Below are positions 1-6,275 of a DNA stretch of 6,346 nt, piece after piece. The position numbers and the translations under genes were made by a program. Within the stretch, counting starts at the first letter, position 1, and each line of letters opens with the position of its first letter. The stretch comes from Treponema sp. (GTDB lineage: Bacteria; Spirochaetota; Spirochaetia; Treponematales; Breznakiellaceae): assembly GCA_031254795.1 (NCBI GenBank), contig JAIRTS010000068.1:1-6346 (forward strand), given 5' to 3'. Under the pieces are notes generated by a model. The model ran no database searches. It saw only the letters and a list, made by a program, of their open reading frames with translations, and had not been told where the DNA came from.

Positions 1-705
1 ACTGATGTGAAGGTCGTATTCGAAATATTCCTCCGGCAGACCGGAGCGTCTTTCTATACTCCGGATGGGAAGAAACTGGGCTTTTCCGATCCCTCGCTTT
101 TGAAGGACTACTGGGATCTCCAGCTTAGGCTCCTCAACGCGGGCGCTTTGATACCCGCCGATGAAGCCTTCGTAACGGTCAGCATAGAGGAAGACGCCTT
201 TTCCAAGGGGCAGTCGTGGGTGCAGTACATCTGGAGCAATCAGCTCACCGCGACGGCAAACGGAGCGAAACGTCCCATCGGCATGCTTCTTTTCCCCACC
301 ATTGATAACGCGAAACGAAAAGGGACATACCTCAAACCTTCAATGTTTTTCAGCATTGCGGCAAAGGCGGAAAACCCCGATTTGGCGGCAAAGGCATTTA
401 ACTTCTTCCTGAACGATCTTGGCGCGAACGATATTCTTCTCGCCGAGCGCGGCGTTCCTGTTCCTGAAAACGTCCGTTCCTATCTGTTCCCCAAAATGGA
501 CAACAATATGAAAATGTCCTTTGACTTTGTTTCTCTTGCGGCGGAAAACTCAAGCGATATTGACCTGCCCGATCCGGCGGCAAACGGCGAGATTCTCGCG
601 TTGTTGCGGGATATTGCGCAGCAGGTTTTGAGCAAGAGTATTTCTTCATCCGAGGGCGCTTCCCGGTTTATAACCAGGGCAAACCAAATTTTAAGCGCAC
701 GGTAG
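1..705 (+). CDS. ABC sugar transporter, substrate-binding protein (family 1 SBP), C-terminal part
   Basis: The frame is open from the first base to a TAG at 703-705, so this is the last ~234 residues of a longer protein whose N-terminus (signal peptide and first lobe) lies outside the window. The GTG at 7 is not a real start. The visible part looks like the second half of a CUT1-type extracellular binding protein: a DYWDLQLRLLNAGALIP helix, a segment around SWVQYIWSNQL, the IGMLLFP strand typical of a presented mature-lobe edge, a KPSMFFSIAAKAENPDLAAKAFNFFLND stretch split across the usual 'still-functional then pack into helix' region, and a C-terminal helix ending in FITRANQIL. Binding proteins of this family capture oligosaccharides outside the membrane and deliver them to the permeases. 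Two permease genes follow at once, which supports the call. The ligand cannot be read from the sequence; the hydrolase downstream suggests a uronic-acid-containing oligosaccharide. Confidence 0.85.
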   Translation, partial: TDVKVVFEIFLRQTGASFYTPDGKKLGFSDPSLLKDYWDLQLRLLNAGALIPADEAFVTVSIEEDAFSKGQSWVQYIWSNQLTATANGAKRPIGMLLFPTIDNAKRKGTYLKPSMFFSIAAKAENPDLAAKAFNFFLNDLGANDILLAERGVPVPENVRSYLFPKMDNNMKMSFDFVSLAAENSSDIDLPDPAANGEILALLRDIAQQVLSKSISSSEGASRFITRANQILSAR

Positions 706-718
706 CAGCATGAAGGTA

Positions 719-725
719 CAGGGGG
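719..725 (+). promoter_or_regulatory. Ribosome binding site of the first permease
   Basis: The purine-rich AGGGGGT lies 8 nt before the ATG at 734. It decides between the two in-frame ATG codons (710 and 734) in favour of the second. Confidence 0.5.
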
Positions 726-733
726 TTGGGTTT

Positions 734-1645
734 ATGAGTGACAATCAAGCGCTTCAATATAAAAAAAGACGGTTTATGGAAGATGTCGCGGGGTATGCTT
801 TTATTAGTCCGTGGCTTCTCTGTTTTTTCGCTTTTTCTATTATTCCCATTATGTTCTCCCTGTACTTTTCTTTCACGGATTATGACATTCTGGGCTCTCC
901 GGTTTTTTCAGGATTGGAAAATTTCAGACGTATGGTTGCCGACGAGCTTTTTTGGAAGTCTTTGGCGGTTACTTTTTTCTACGCCTTTGTCTCGGTGCCG
1001 CTCCGTCTCGTCTTTGCCTTTATCGTTGCCGTACTTTTTAAACGGGCGTCCCGAATGATCCGCGTGTATCAGGCGGCGTACTATCTGCCCTCAATTGTTG
1101 GAGGCAGCATCGCGGTTGCCGTAATGTGGCGGCGGCTTTTTCTTTCGGACGGGGCGATCAACGCGGTGTTGCAGGCTGTTGGTATAAACAGCGCGATAAG
1201 CTGGCTTGGAAATCCGAATACCGCCATCTGGACGCTGATCCTGCTGGCGGTATGGCAATTCGGTTCGTCCATGCTGATCTTCCTTGCGGGACTCAGGCAG
1301 ATACCGGTAACCTACTACGAGGCGGCTTCCATTGACGGGGCGGGTCCCGTAAGACAATTTTTCAATATAACCCTGCCACAGATGACATCGATCATTTTCT
1401 TCAATCTAATCATGCAGCTCATCAATGGCTTCACCGTCTTTACACAAGCTTTTGTTGTTTCGGGGGGCAATGGCGATCCGCAAAACTCGACGCTGGTTTA
1501 CGCTCTCTATCTATACCAGCGGGCTTTTAAGTACTACAGCATGGGCTATAGTTCCGCTATGGCGTGGGCGCTGGTGCTTATCATCGGTGTTTTCACGGGC
1601 GTCATTTTTAAAACCTCCGATAAATGGGTTTTCTATGAATCATAA
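734..1645 (+). CDS. ABC sugar transporter permease, MalF/UgpA type
   Basis: A 303-residue inner-membrane permease of the CUT1 carbohydrate ABC transporter family. About six hydrophobic segments are visible: roughly residues 20-45, 73-97, 108-130, 158-185, 215-240 and 270-295. The cytoplasmic EAA loop that contacts the ATPase is clear, with E196-A197-A198, G202 and the L214-P215 pair in the normal spacing. Length is normal for members without the extra N-terminal segment of E. coli MalF. An in-frame ATG at 710 would add eight residues. The ATG at 734 is preferred because AGGGGGT at 719-725 sits a proper distance upstream, while 710 lies only 4 nt after the previous stop with no Shine-Dalgarno sequence. 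The gene is packed between the binding-protein gene and the second permease, so the two permeases should form one heterodimeric channel. No ATPase gene is in the window. Confidence 0.93.
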   Translation: MSDNQALQYKKRRFMEDVAGYAFISPWLLCFFAFSIIPIMFSLYFSFTDYDILGSPVFSGLENFRRMVADELFWKSLAVTFFYAFVSVPLRLVFAFIVAVLFKRASRMIRVYQAAYYLPSIVGGSIAVAVMWRRLFLSDGAINAVLQAVGINSAISWLGNPNTAIWTLILLAVWQFGSSMLIFLAGLRQIPVTYYEAASIDGAGPVRQFFNITLPQMTSIIFFNLIMQLINGFTVFTQAFVVSGGNGDPQNSTLVYALYLYQRAFKYYSMGYSSAMAWALVLIIGVFTGVIFKTSDKWVFYES

Positions 1646-1649
1646 TTTT

Positions 1650-1653
1650 GGAG
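1650..1653 (+). promoter_or_regulatory. Ribosome binding site of the second permease
   Basis: GGAG lies 5 nt before the ATG at 1659. The earlier in-frame ATG at 1635 overlaps the end of the first permease and has no comparable purine stretch, so this site supports the start at 1659. Confidence 0.5.
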
Positions 1654-1658
1654 TGCGT

Positions 1659-2525
1659 ATGAATAATTCGAACACGTTAAACACGCGAAAGTTAAAAAAA
1701 CTGAGAGATGACGGTGTCTTTCATGTCTTTGTTATTTTTCTCGGTTTCCTCATGCTGTATCCTATCTTGTGGATGATCTCCAATGCCTTTAAGGAGACCG
1801 GGGAGATTTTTAATTCTTTTTCGTTAATTCCCAAAACACTGCATATTGACAACTTTATACGGGGCTGGGCCTATAACGGCTCAACCTCTTTTGGAACCTT
1901 TTTTAAGAATTCGTTCTTTGTTACGATTGTGTCCACCATCGGAGCGGTTGTCGCCTCATCACTCGTGGCGTTCGGCTTTGCCCGCGTCCGCTTCAGGGGC
2001 GGATCGTTCTGGTACGGCTGTATGTTTCTTACGATGATGCTTCCCTATCAGGTGGTCATGGTTCCCCAGTTCATCATTTTCCATAAGATAGGCTGGGTGG
2101 ATACTTTTCTGCCGCTGATAGTACCCCAGTTCGGAGGGCAGGCTTTCTTTATCTTCCTTATGGTACAATTTATCCGGGGCATTCCCCATGAATTGGATCA
2201 GTCCGCGATGATTGACGGCTGCAATAAATTCAGCATTTATCTGCGCATTATTTTTCCACTTATTAAACCTGCCCTGATTACGGCGACTATTTTCAGTTTC
2301 TATTGGCGCTGGGACGATTTTCTTGGGCCTCTTCTGTACCTGAACCGCCCCCGCAGTTTTACGGTGTCCCTTGCTCTGAGGATGTTCGCCGACCCCATGA
2401 GTTCCACGGATTGGGGCGCAATCTTCGCTATGGGAACCCTTTCCCTGATCCCGGTTCTGGCTATTTTCGTTATATTCCAGAAATATATTGTTGAAGGCCT
2501 TGTAACTTCGGGCTTGAAGGCATAG
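1659..2525 (+). CDS. ABC sugar transporter permease, MalG/UgpE type
   Basis: A 288-residue inner-membrane permease, the usual length of the MalG half of CUT1 sugar transporters. The N-terminal hydrophobic segment (about residues 20-40, FVIFLGFLMLYPILW) is followed by the periplasmic loop and five more membrane segments, the last near residues 255-278. The EAA loop is recognisable but variant: the position of EAA reads Q181-S182-A183, followed by the conserved I185-D186-G187 and then an F-P about twelve residues on. The protein ends in VTSGLKA, matching the common MalG-type C-terminus 'GLTAGAVKG'. The open frame extends upstream to 1425 inside the previous gene, but that part is only a shadow. 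The ATG at 1659 has GGAG in front and starts 13 nt after the previous stop. Its partner is the permease at 734-1645. Confidence 0.93.
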   Translation: MNNSNTLNTRKLKKLRDDGVFHVFVIFLGFLMLYPILWMISNAFKETGEIFNSFSLIPKTLHIDNFIRGWAYNGSTSFGTFFKNSFFVTIVSTIGAVVASSLVAFGFARVRFRGGSFWYGCMFLTMMLPYQVVMVPQFIIFHKIGWVDTFLPLIVPQFGGQAFFIFLMVQFIRGIPHELDQSAMIDGCNKFSIYLRIIFPLIKPALITATIFSFYWRWDDFLGPLLYLNRPRSFTVSLALRMFADPMSSTDWGAIFAMGTLSLIPVLAIFVIFQKYIVEGLVTSGLKA

Positions 2526-2529
2526 GGGT
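2524..2529 (+). promoter_or_regulatory. Ribosome binding site supporting a TTG start for the hydrolase
   Basis: AGGGGT overlaps the stop codon of the second permease and lies 5 nt before a TTG at 2535. The next in-frame ATG is at 2640 and would remove part of the N-terminal domain, so TTG at 2535 is the better start. The overlap with the stop codon also suggests translational coupling. Confidence 0.5.
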
Positions 2530-2534
2530 GTCTG

Positions 2535-4817
2535 TTGTCAGGCTTTATAGTGGATGCTTATTTTGATCCGGCTGCTTCCATAGCGCGTTTTTCCCGGGGG
2601 AACGGGGAGCTTACGGTCAAAGCCATTGCGGAACGGTACATGGCGGCCAATCCCCGGCATGACTACACGGCGCGCCCCTATTCCACGCGGGGGATTATCC
2701 GTAACGCCAGTTACCGCTACACGGCGGACTTCGCCGCAATCTTTCCGGACGCGCCCCTCGGTTCCTACGTTTATGCCTGGGGAGCGTATGAAGCGGGTGA
2801 AGACGATATGCTGAAGTTTGTCCTCATTCCCGCGGGCCCCGTGAAGCTGTGGATAAACGGAACCATGCTTTACGCTACCGATGTGATGGACGAGCGCTAT
2901 TCCAACAGGGCGATCACCTTTGCGTTGCCGGTACGGCGGGGCCGGAACGATTTGGTTCTTCGCTTCACCCGGACAAAGGCCGGTTTTGGCGGAGAATTCG
3001 GAACATGGCTCGGTAAACTCGACTACTATTTCTTTAAGGGCGTGGGGCTTTCCCGACTTGACGCGGCTCTTCCCCAAACAGAAGGGTTTGACTATACCCG
3101 CCCTTTGAGCGAGCCCTTGCCGGCGGAGGCGCTTCCGCCTTGTTCGCTGTTTTTGTCCACCCTGTACGTCCCGCCGCCTGAGTGGAGCGACAGCGAGATC
3201 AAGGCAGGATGTTTCGCGCGGCTTTTTCCGGAAGCGGGGGGAGATTGCGCAAGCGGCTCCTGCGCGGGCGGCTCACGGAGCGAGGCTCGCGCTTTGGCCC
3301 GCACGGTCATTGTCGCGGCGGAAAAAACAACGGTGTCATTACTGGGCAGTTCCTCCGGCGCCTGCGTCCTGTATGTGTCGGGAGCGGATCAGTCATATAC
3401 GGAAGTGTTCAGAGGAAGCGGTCCTTTCCGGCGCGAGGCGGTGTTTCAGAAGGGAATCAACCACCTCGCTGTTATATCCACAAAACCCGCCTTTGGCTCA
3501 TGGGACTTTACGGTGGAAATGGAGCATATTCCGGATTCCCCCCTCCGCCTTGAACCGGTAAATCCTTTTTTTGCCGGCAACGGTCGTTTTGCGTGGATAT
3601 ACGCGGGCATATTTCGGGAAACGCGCGAAAGCGAATTGGCGCTCTTTGATCCGGACGCGCTTGTGGGAAACGGGAAAGAAAAAACATGGTGGCGTCTTGA
3701 CGCGCCGGATCTATGGGTAAGGCTTTACAATGAAAACGCTCTTTATGGACACTGGAATTACCCCCTTGGCGTCACCCTCTACGGGCTTATTGAAACGGCG
3801 CGGTATTTTGAAGCCTCCGGCAAGCCGGAAGAAAGAGCGTTTGGCGCGGGCGCCGCAAACTATGTCACCGGCCATATCTCGAAATCCGTGCATACGCTGG
3901 ATTACGCGCTGTTTGACAAAACCCATTTCGGCGGGGCGACGGTGGTACATCATCTCCTCTCTTCCATTGACAGTCTGGATGACTGCGGCTCTTTCGCCTC
4001 CACTATGCTGGAAGCCGCCAAAGACCGCGCAATTGATGGCTGTCTCCCGGTGGCGGATTATGTGGGCGATCATATCCTTCACCGGCAGGACCGCCTCCCT
4101 GAAAACTGCTTCTTTCGTAAAAAACAGATGCACCATTTTCATAACAACACCCTGTGGGCCGACGATCTGTATATGAGCGTACCGTTTCTCTGCCGTTACG
4201 CGCAACTAAAAGGGGACGCTTCCCTTCTCGATCTGGCGGCGGATCAGTTTGCGGGTTTCAAGAAATATCTCTTTTTAGAGGACAGTGGGCTCATGGCTCA
4301 TGTATACGATTTTGAGCGCGGCATGAACACTGGCGTCCCGTGGGGAAGGGGGAACGGATGGACGATCTTTTCGCTTTCGGAACTGCTCGCTGTCTTGCCG
4401 CCGGAACATCCCGGACGGGAAGAGCTTCTCGCTTTTTTCAAAACCCTTTCCGCCGCGTGCCTTTCCCTCCAGGGGGAAAGCGGCATGTGGCGTCAGGTCC
4501 TGAACATAGCGTCTTCTTATCCTGAAACTTCGGTCACCGCCATGTTTATCGCGTCCTTCTGCCGGGGGATACGCCAAGGCTGGTTCGAAGACCCGCGCCC
4601 ATACCTCGCCGCCTCGGAGAAGGCGTGGCGCGCGCTTGAGCAAAACGCCATTGACAAAGACGGCGCGATCCACGGCGTATGCCGAGGATCGGAATTTGCC
4701 TTCAATCCCCGCTATTACGCCGAACACCTGCCGCCCCGCGTCAACGACACCCACGGGATCGGCATCGTTCTCCTTGCGGGAATAGAGCTGTTGAAGATCA
4801 GGCCGAAGTCGGTTTGA
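2535..4817 (+). CDS. GH88/GH105-type unsaturated uronyl hydrolase with N-terminal beta-sandwich domains
   Basis: A 760-residue protein, about twice the ~370 residues of the single-domain enzyme YteR. The C-terminal half (about residues 395-757) is an (alpha/alpha)6 domain of the GH88/GH105 superfamily. It opens with W407-N-Y-P-L-G, then S-L-D482-D483-C-G, A-D543-D544-L-Y-M with the likely catalytic Asp, H589 in L-M-A-H-V-Y-D, the hallmark W603-G-R-G-N-G-W609, G-M-W652-R-Q and S-Y-P-E664-T-S. Such enzymes hydrate the double bond of a 4,5-unsaturated uronic acid made by polysaccharide lyases and so release it from the oligosaccharide; rhamnogalacturonyl products are the best guess. The N-terminal ~350 residues look like two related beta-sandwich units. 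There is no signal peptide, so it should act in the cytoplasm on sugars imported by the transporter upstream, whose stop is 9 nt away. The start is a TTG. Exact substrate (GH105 or GH88 activity) is uncertain. Confidence 0.88.
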   Translation: MSGFIVDAYFDPAASIARFSRGNGELTVKAIAERYMAANPRHDYTARPYSTRGIIRNASYRYTADFAAIFPDAPLGSYVYAWGAYEAGEDDMLKFVLIPAGPVKLWINGTMLYATDVMDERYSNRAITFALPVRRGRNDLVLRFTRTKAGFGGEFGTWLGKLDYYFFKGVGLSRLDAALPQTEGFDYTRPLSEPLPAEALPPCSLFLSTLYVPPPEWSDSEIKAGCFARLFPEAGGDCASGSCAGGSRSEARALARTVIVAAEKTTVSLLGSSSGACVLYVSGADQSYTEVFRGSGPFRREAVFQKGINHLAVISTKPAFGSWDFTVEMEHIPDSPLRLEPVNPFFAGNGRFAWIYAGIFRETRESELALFDPDALVGNGKEKTWWRLDAPDLWVRLYNENALYGHWNYPLGVTLYGLIETARYFEASGKPEERAFGAGAANYVTGHISKSVHTLDYALFDKTHFGGATVVHHLLSSIDSLDDCGSFASTMLEAAKDRAIDGCLPVADYVGDHILHRQDRLPENCFFRKKQMHHFHNNTLWADDLYMSVPFLCRYAQLKGDASLLDLAADQFAGFKKYLFLEDSGLMAHVYDFERGMNTGVPWGRGNGWTIFSLSELLAVLPPEHPGREELLAFFKTLSAACLSLQGESGMWRQVLNIASSYPETSVTAMFIASFCRGIRQGWFEDPRPYLAASEKAWRALEQNAIDKDGAIHGVCRGSEFAFNPRYYAEHLPPRVNDTHGIGIVLLAGIELLKIRPKSV

Positions 4818-5025
4818 AACCAAAATGATCCCGCGTTAGAAAAACACCGGGACACCAGCACGGGATAAACTATCCGCCCCGCGCCACTTTTGTGTCAACT
4901 GTCACTTGACCCGCCCAGCTACCATATGTTCCACCGCCATTTGACCAAGTGGAAACTATCATGCGCTCACCCTTCGCCGGCAAAAGCCCGGTGGACGCAT
5001 TCTGCGGTAAATGGGACACAAGACT
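4818..5025. other. Intergenic gap with possible insertion-element remnant
   Basis: This gap breaks the tight spacing of the operon. No convincing gene is visible on either strand; the open frame that crosses it on the plus strand reads as low-quality sequence joined to the HAD protein. TCCCG at 4829-4833 could pair with CGGGA at 4848-4852, or ATCCCG at 4828-4833 with CGGGAT at 4861-4866, but no T-tract follows, so a terminator is not supported. From 4892 the sequence has GTCAA/TTGAC (4894-4898 and 4906-4910), CACTTGACC at 4903-4911 partly repeated as CATTTGACC at 4938-4946, and CACTTG/CAAGTG in inverse orientation (4903-4908 and 4946-4951). Clustered short repeats like this occur at the ends of IS21-type elements, but no transposase is present, so this is only a suggestion. 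Confidence 0.3.
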
Positions 5026-5713
5026 GTGAACGCCTTAAAAACACGCCGGAAATTCGCGGCGCTATCTTTGACCTGGATGGGGTGATTGTCGATGCCGCCA
5101 AGTATCACTATCTCGCCTGGAAACGGCTTGCTTCGGGACCAGGCTTTGATTTTACCGAACGCGACAACGAACTCCTTAAAGGCGCAAGCCGCATGCGGTC
5201 ACTTGAAATCTTGCTTGAAACCGGGCGCCGTACCCTGAGCGAAAAGAAAAACAGGCGGCGGCGGCGAAGAAAAACACATGGTGTGTGGAACACCTCAACA
5301 CGCTTGATGAGACGGCGTTGCTACCCGGCTCACGGAAATGCCTTGCATTGCCACATAATTACGGTATCCGCATTGCGTTGGGCTCCGCAAGCGAGAACGC
5401 TCCATTTATACTTGAGCGGCTCAACATAAAATCGTTTTTTGACGCGGTTGTCGACGGCGACTCGGCGGGAAAAGCGAAGCCCGACCCCGAAGTTTTCCTG
5501 AAAGCCGCGGGCGCATTGTCTCTTCCCCCGCGACAACGCGTGGCGTTTGAGGATTCGGCGTCGGGTGTGAAAGCCGCGAAAACAGGCGGTGTTATGGTTA
5601 TTGGCGTAGGCGAGGCGGAAAACTTGGCAGGAGCTGATTATTATATCGCTTCACTTTTAGACATGTTAACCACGCGCCAACAATATACAAGCGGCTTTCG
5701 TTTGTTGGTGTAA
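5026..5713 (+). pseudogene. pgmB: Beta-phosphoglucomutase-like HAD hydrolase, frameshifted
   Basis: Two overlapping frames together give about 220 residues that match beta-phosphoglucomutase, the cytoplasmic enzyme that interconverts beta-glucose 1-phosphate and glucose 6-phosphate. The first frame carries the HAD motif D-L-D-G-V-I-V-D (Asp codons at 5070 and 5076), the cap residues AKYHYLAW and LKGASR. The second carries GSASENA (Ser at 5384), KPDP (Lys at 5477) and FEDS (Glu-Asp at 5549-5554). All known active-site residues are thus present, but the frame changes by -1 in the A-rich stretch 5241-5251. Restoring one A gives S-E-K-E-K-Q-A-A-A-A-K-K-N-T, which fits the family. The start is also unclear: the GTG at 5026 reads into motif I only if one A is restored in the A5 run near 5036-5040; otherwise the in-frame ATG at 4926 adds ~46 unlikely residues. 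It is either a recent pseudogene or a gene with sequence errors. Confidence 0.8.
5241..5251 (+). other. Frameshift site in an A-rich stretch of the phosphoglucomutase gene
   Basis: The stretch GAAAAGAAAAA is where the reading frame must change from the N-terminal to the C-terminal half. One missing A is enough. A ribosomal -1 slip is possible in principle, because AAG at 5244 could slip to AAA at 5243, but the heptamer C GAA AAG is a poor slippery sequence and no clear stimulatory structure follows apart from a GGC/CGG-rich run at 5254-5266. A mutation or a homopolymer sequencing error is more likely. Confidence 0.6.
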
Positions 5714-5750
5714 TTAATGTTTCCACACAACCTTTGGGCGAAGAAGTTCC

Positions 5751-5771
5751 CATAGTATTCCACCGCCTTTC
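5751..5771. repeat. Degenerate left-edge copy of the 21-bp repeat
   Basis: This stretch is exactly one 21-bp period before the first clear unit. It keeps CATAG at its start and a TTC in the right place but has lost the rest of the core. It reads as a decayed edge copy. Confidence 0.45.
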
Positions 5772-6128
5772 CATAGAGTTCTACGGAGGTCTCATAGAGT
5801 TCTATGGAGGCCTCATAGAGTTCTATGGAGGTCTCATAGAGTTCTATGGATGCCTCATAGAGTTCTATGGATGCCTCATAGAGTTCTATGGATGTCTCAT
5901 AGAGTTCTATGGATGCCCCATAGAGTTATATGGATGCCCCATAGAGTTCTATGGATGCTCCATAGAGTTCTATGGAGGTTTCATAGAGTTCTATGGATGT
6001 TCCATAGAGTTCTATGGATGCTCCATAGAGTTCTATGGATGTTTCATAGAGTTCTACGAGGGTTCCATAGAGTTCTATGAAAGTTCCATAGACTTCTATG
6101 GAGGCTCCATAGAGTTCTGCGGAAGCCG
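5772..6128. repeat. Tandem array of 17 palindromic 21-bp repeats
   Basis: Seventeen units follow with no gap, each exactly 21 bp. The core CATAGAGTTCTATGGA (unit positions 1-16) is the same in most units; the last five bases vary. With the base before it, the core reads CCATAGA-GT-TCTATGG, a 7-bp inverted repeat around GT. As RNA each unit could form a six or seven pair hairpin. Units 2-13 are almost uniform in the core (one change, unit 8), while units 1 and 14-17 are more degenerate, as is normal for an array that grows and shrinks in the middle. Because 21 is a multiple of three, two plus-strand frames stay open across it, giving an artefactual heptapeptide repeat IEFYG(G/C)x or HRVLWMx. 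No ribosome binding site precedes the frame opening at 5734 (TTG), so coding is not supported. Function is unknown. Confidence 0.93.
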
Positions 6129-6179
6129 CGATATGCCGCCGGACTTTAGCTGTATATCGTCAAACGGTTCCCGCGCGCC

Positions 6180-6194
6180 CCCGGCAAAGCCGGG
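6180..6194. other. Short perfect hairpin
   Basis: CCCGGC at 6180-6185 pairs with GCCGGG at 6189-6194 around an AAA loop. No T-tract follows on either strand, so a Rho-independent terminator is not supported. It is the first of four hairpins in the segment up to the window end. Confidence 0.55.
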
Positions 6195-6229
6195 AGATTG
6201 CCAAAGGTTTCGCCGCCGGCCAAACGCAA

Positions 6230-6269
6230 AATCAACAACCCCGCCCTAAAGGGACGGGGTATGTTGGTT
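6230..6269. other. Long hairpin with a 17-pair stem
   Basis: The left arm 6230-6246 (AATCAACAACCCCGCCC) pairs with the right arm 6251-6269 across a TAAA loop. There are 16 Watson-Crick pairs and one G-T pair, with single bulged A bases at 6254 and 6261. The inner part, CCCCGCCC / GGGACGGGG, is very GC-rich. No T-tract follows, so it is not a typical terminator. Such loops are common at the ends of IS200/IS605-type elements and in repeat-associated RNAs, but no transposase is visible here. Confidence 0.65.
6241..6251 (+). repeat. Direct repeat CCGCCCTAAAG, first copy
   Basis: The 11-bp motif inside the long hairpin recurs without change at 6336-6346, the last bases of the window, 95 bp further on. 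The second copy is cut by the window edge. If it continues as GGCGG it would open another hairpin of the same kind. Confidence 0.6.
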
Positions 6270-6275
6270 CTGATA

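Noticed and set aside
2538..3077. Long minus-strand open frame inside the hydrolase gene
   Set aside because: It lies fully inside a well-supported gene, has no family features, and is explained by the codon bias of the plus strand. The same holds for the minus-strand frames at 3711-4205 and 4275-4823.
4828..4866. Terminator after the hydrolase gene
   Set aside because: The possible stems are short with long loops and no T-tract follows.
4906..4962. Sigma-70 promoter before pgmB using TTGACC boxes and TATCAT
   Set aside because: TTGACC at 4941 and TATCAT at 4957 are only 10 bp apart, and TTGACC at 4906 has no -10 box at 16-18 bp.
4890..5025. N-terminal extension of the HAD protein from 4890 or 4926
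   Set aside because: The family starts a few residues before DLDG; the extension is Pro/His/Trp-rich, without family similarity, and covers the repeat-like gap.
5241..5251. Programmed -1 ribosomal frameshift in pgmB
   Set aside because: No good X XXY YYZ heptamer is in frame and the enzyme family is not known to use frameshifting; a lost A is simpler.
5772..6128. CRISPR array
   Set aside because: The unit is 21 bp with only about five variable bases, so there are no real spacers, and no cas gene is in the window.
5772..6128. Variable repeat of a diversity-generating retroelement
   Set aside because: Those change adenines; here variation is C/T in a fixed tail. No reverse transcriptase or template copy is visible.
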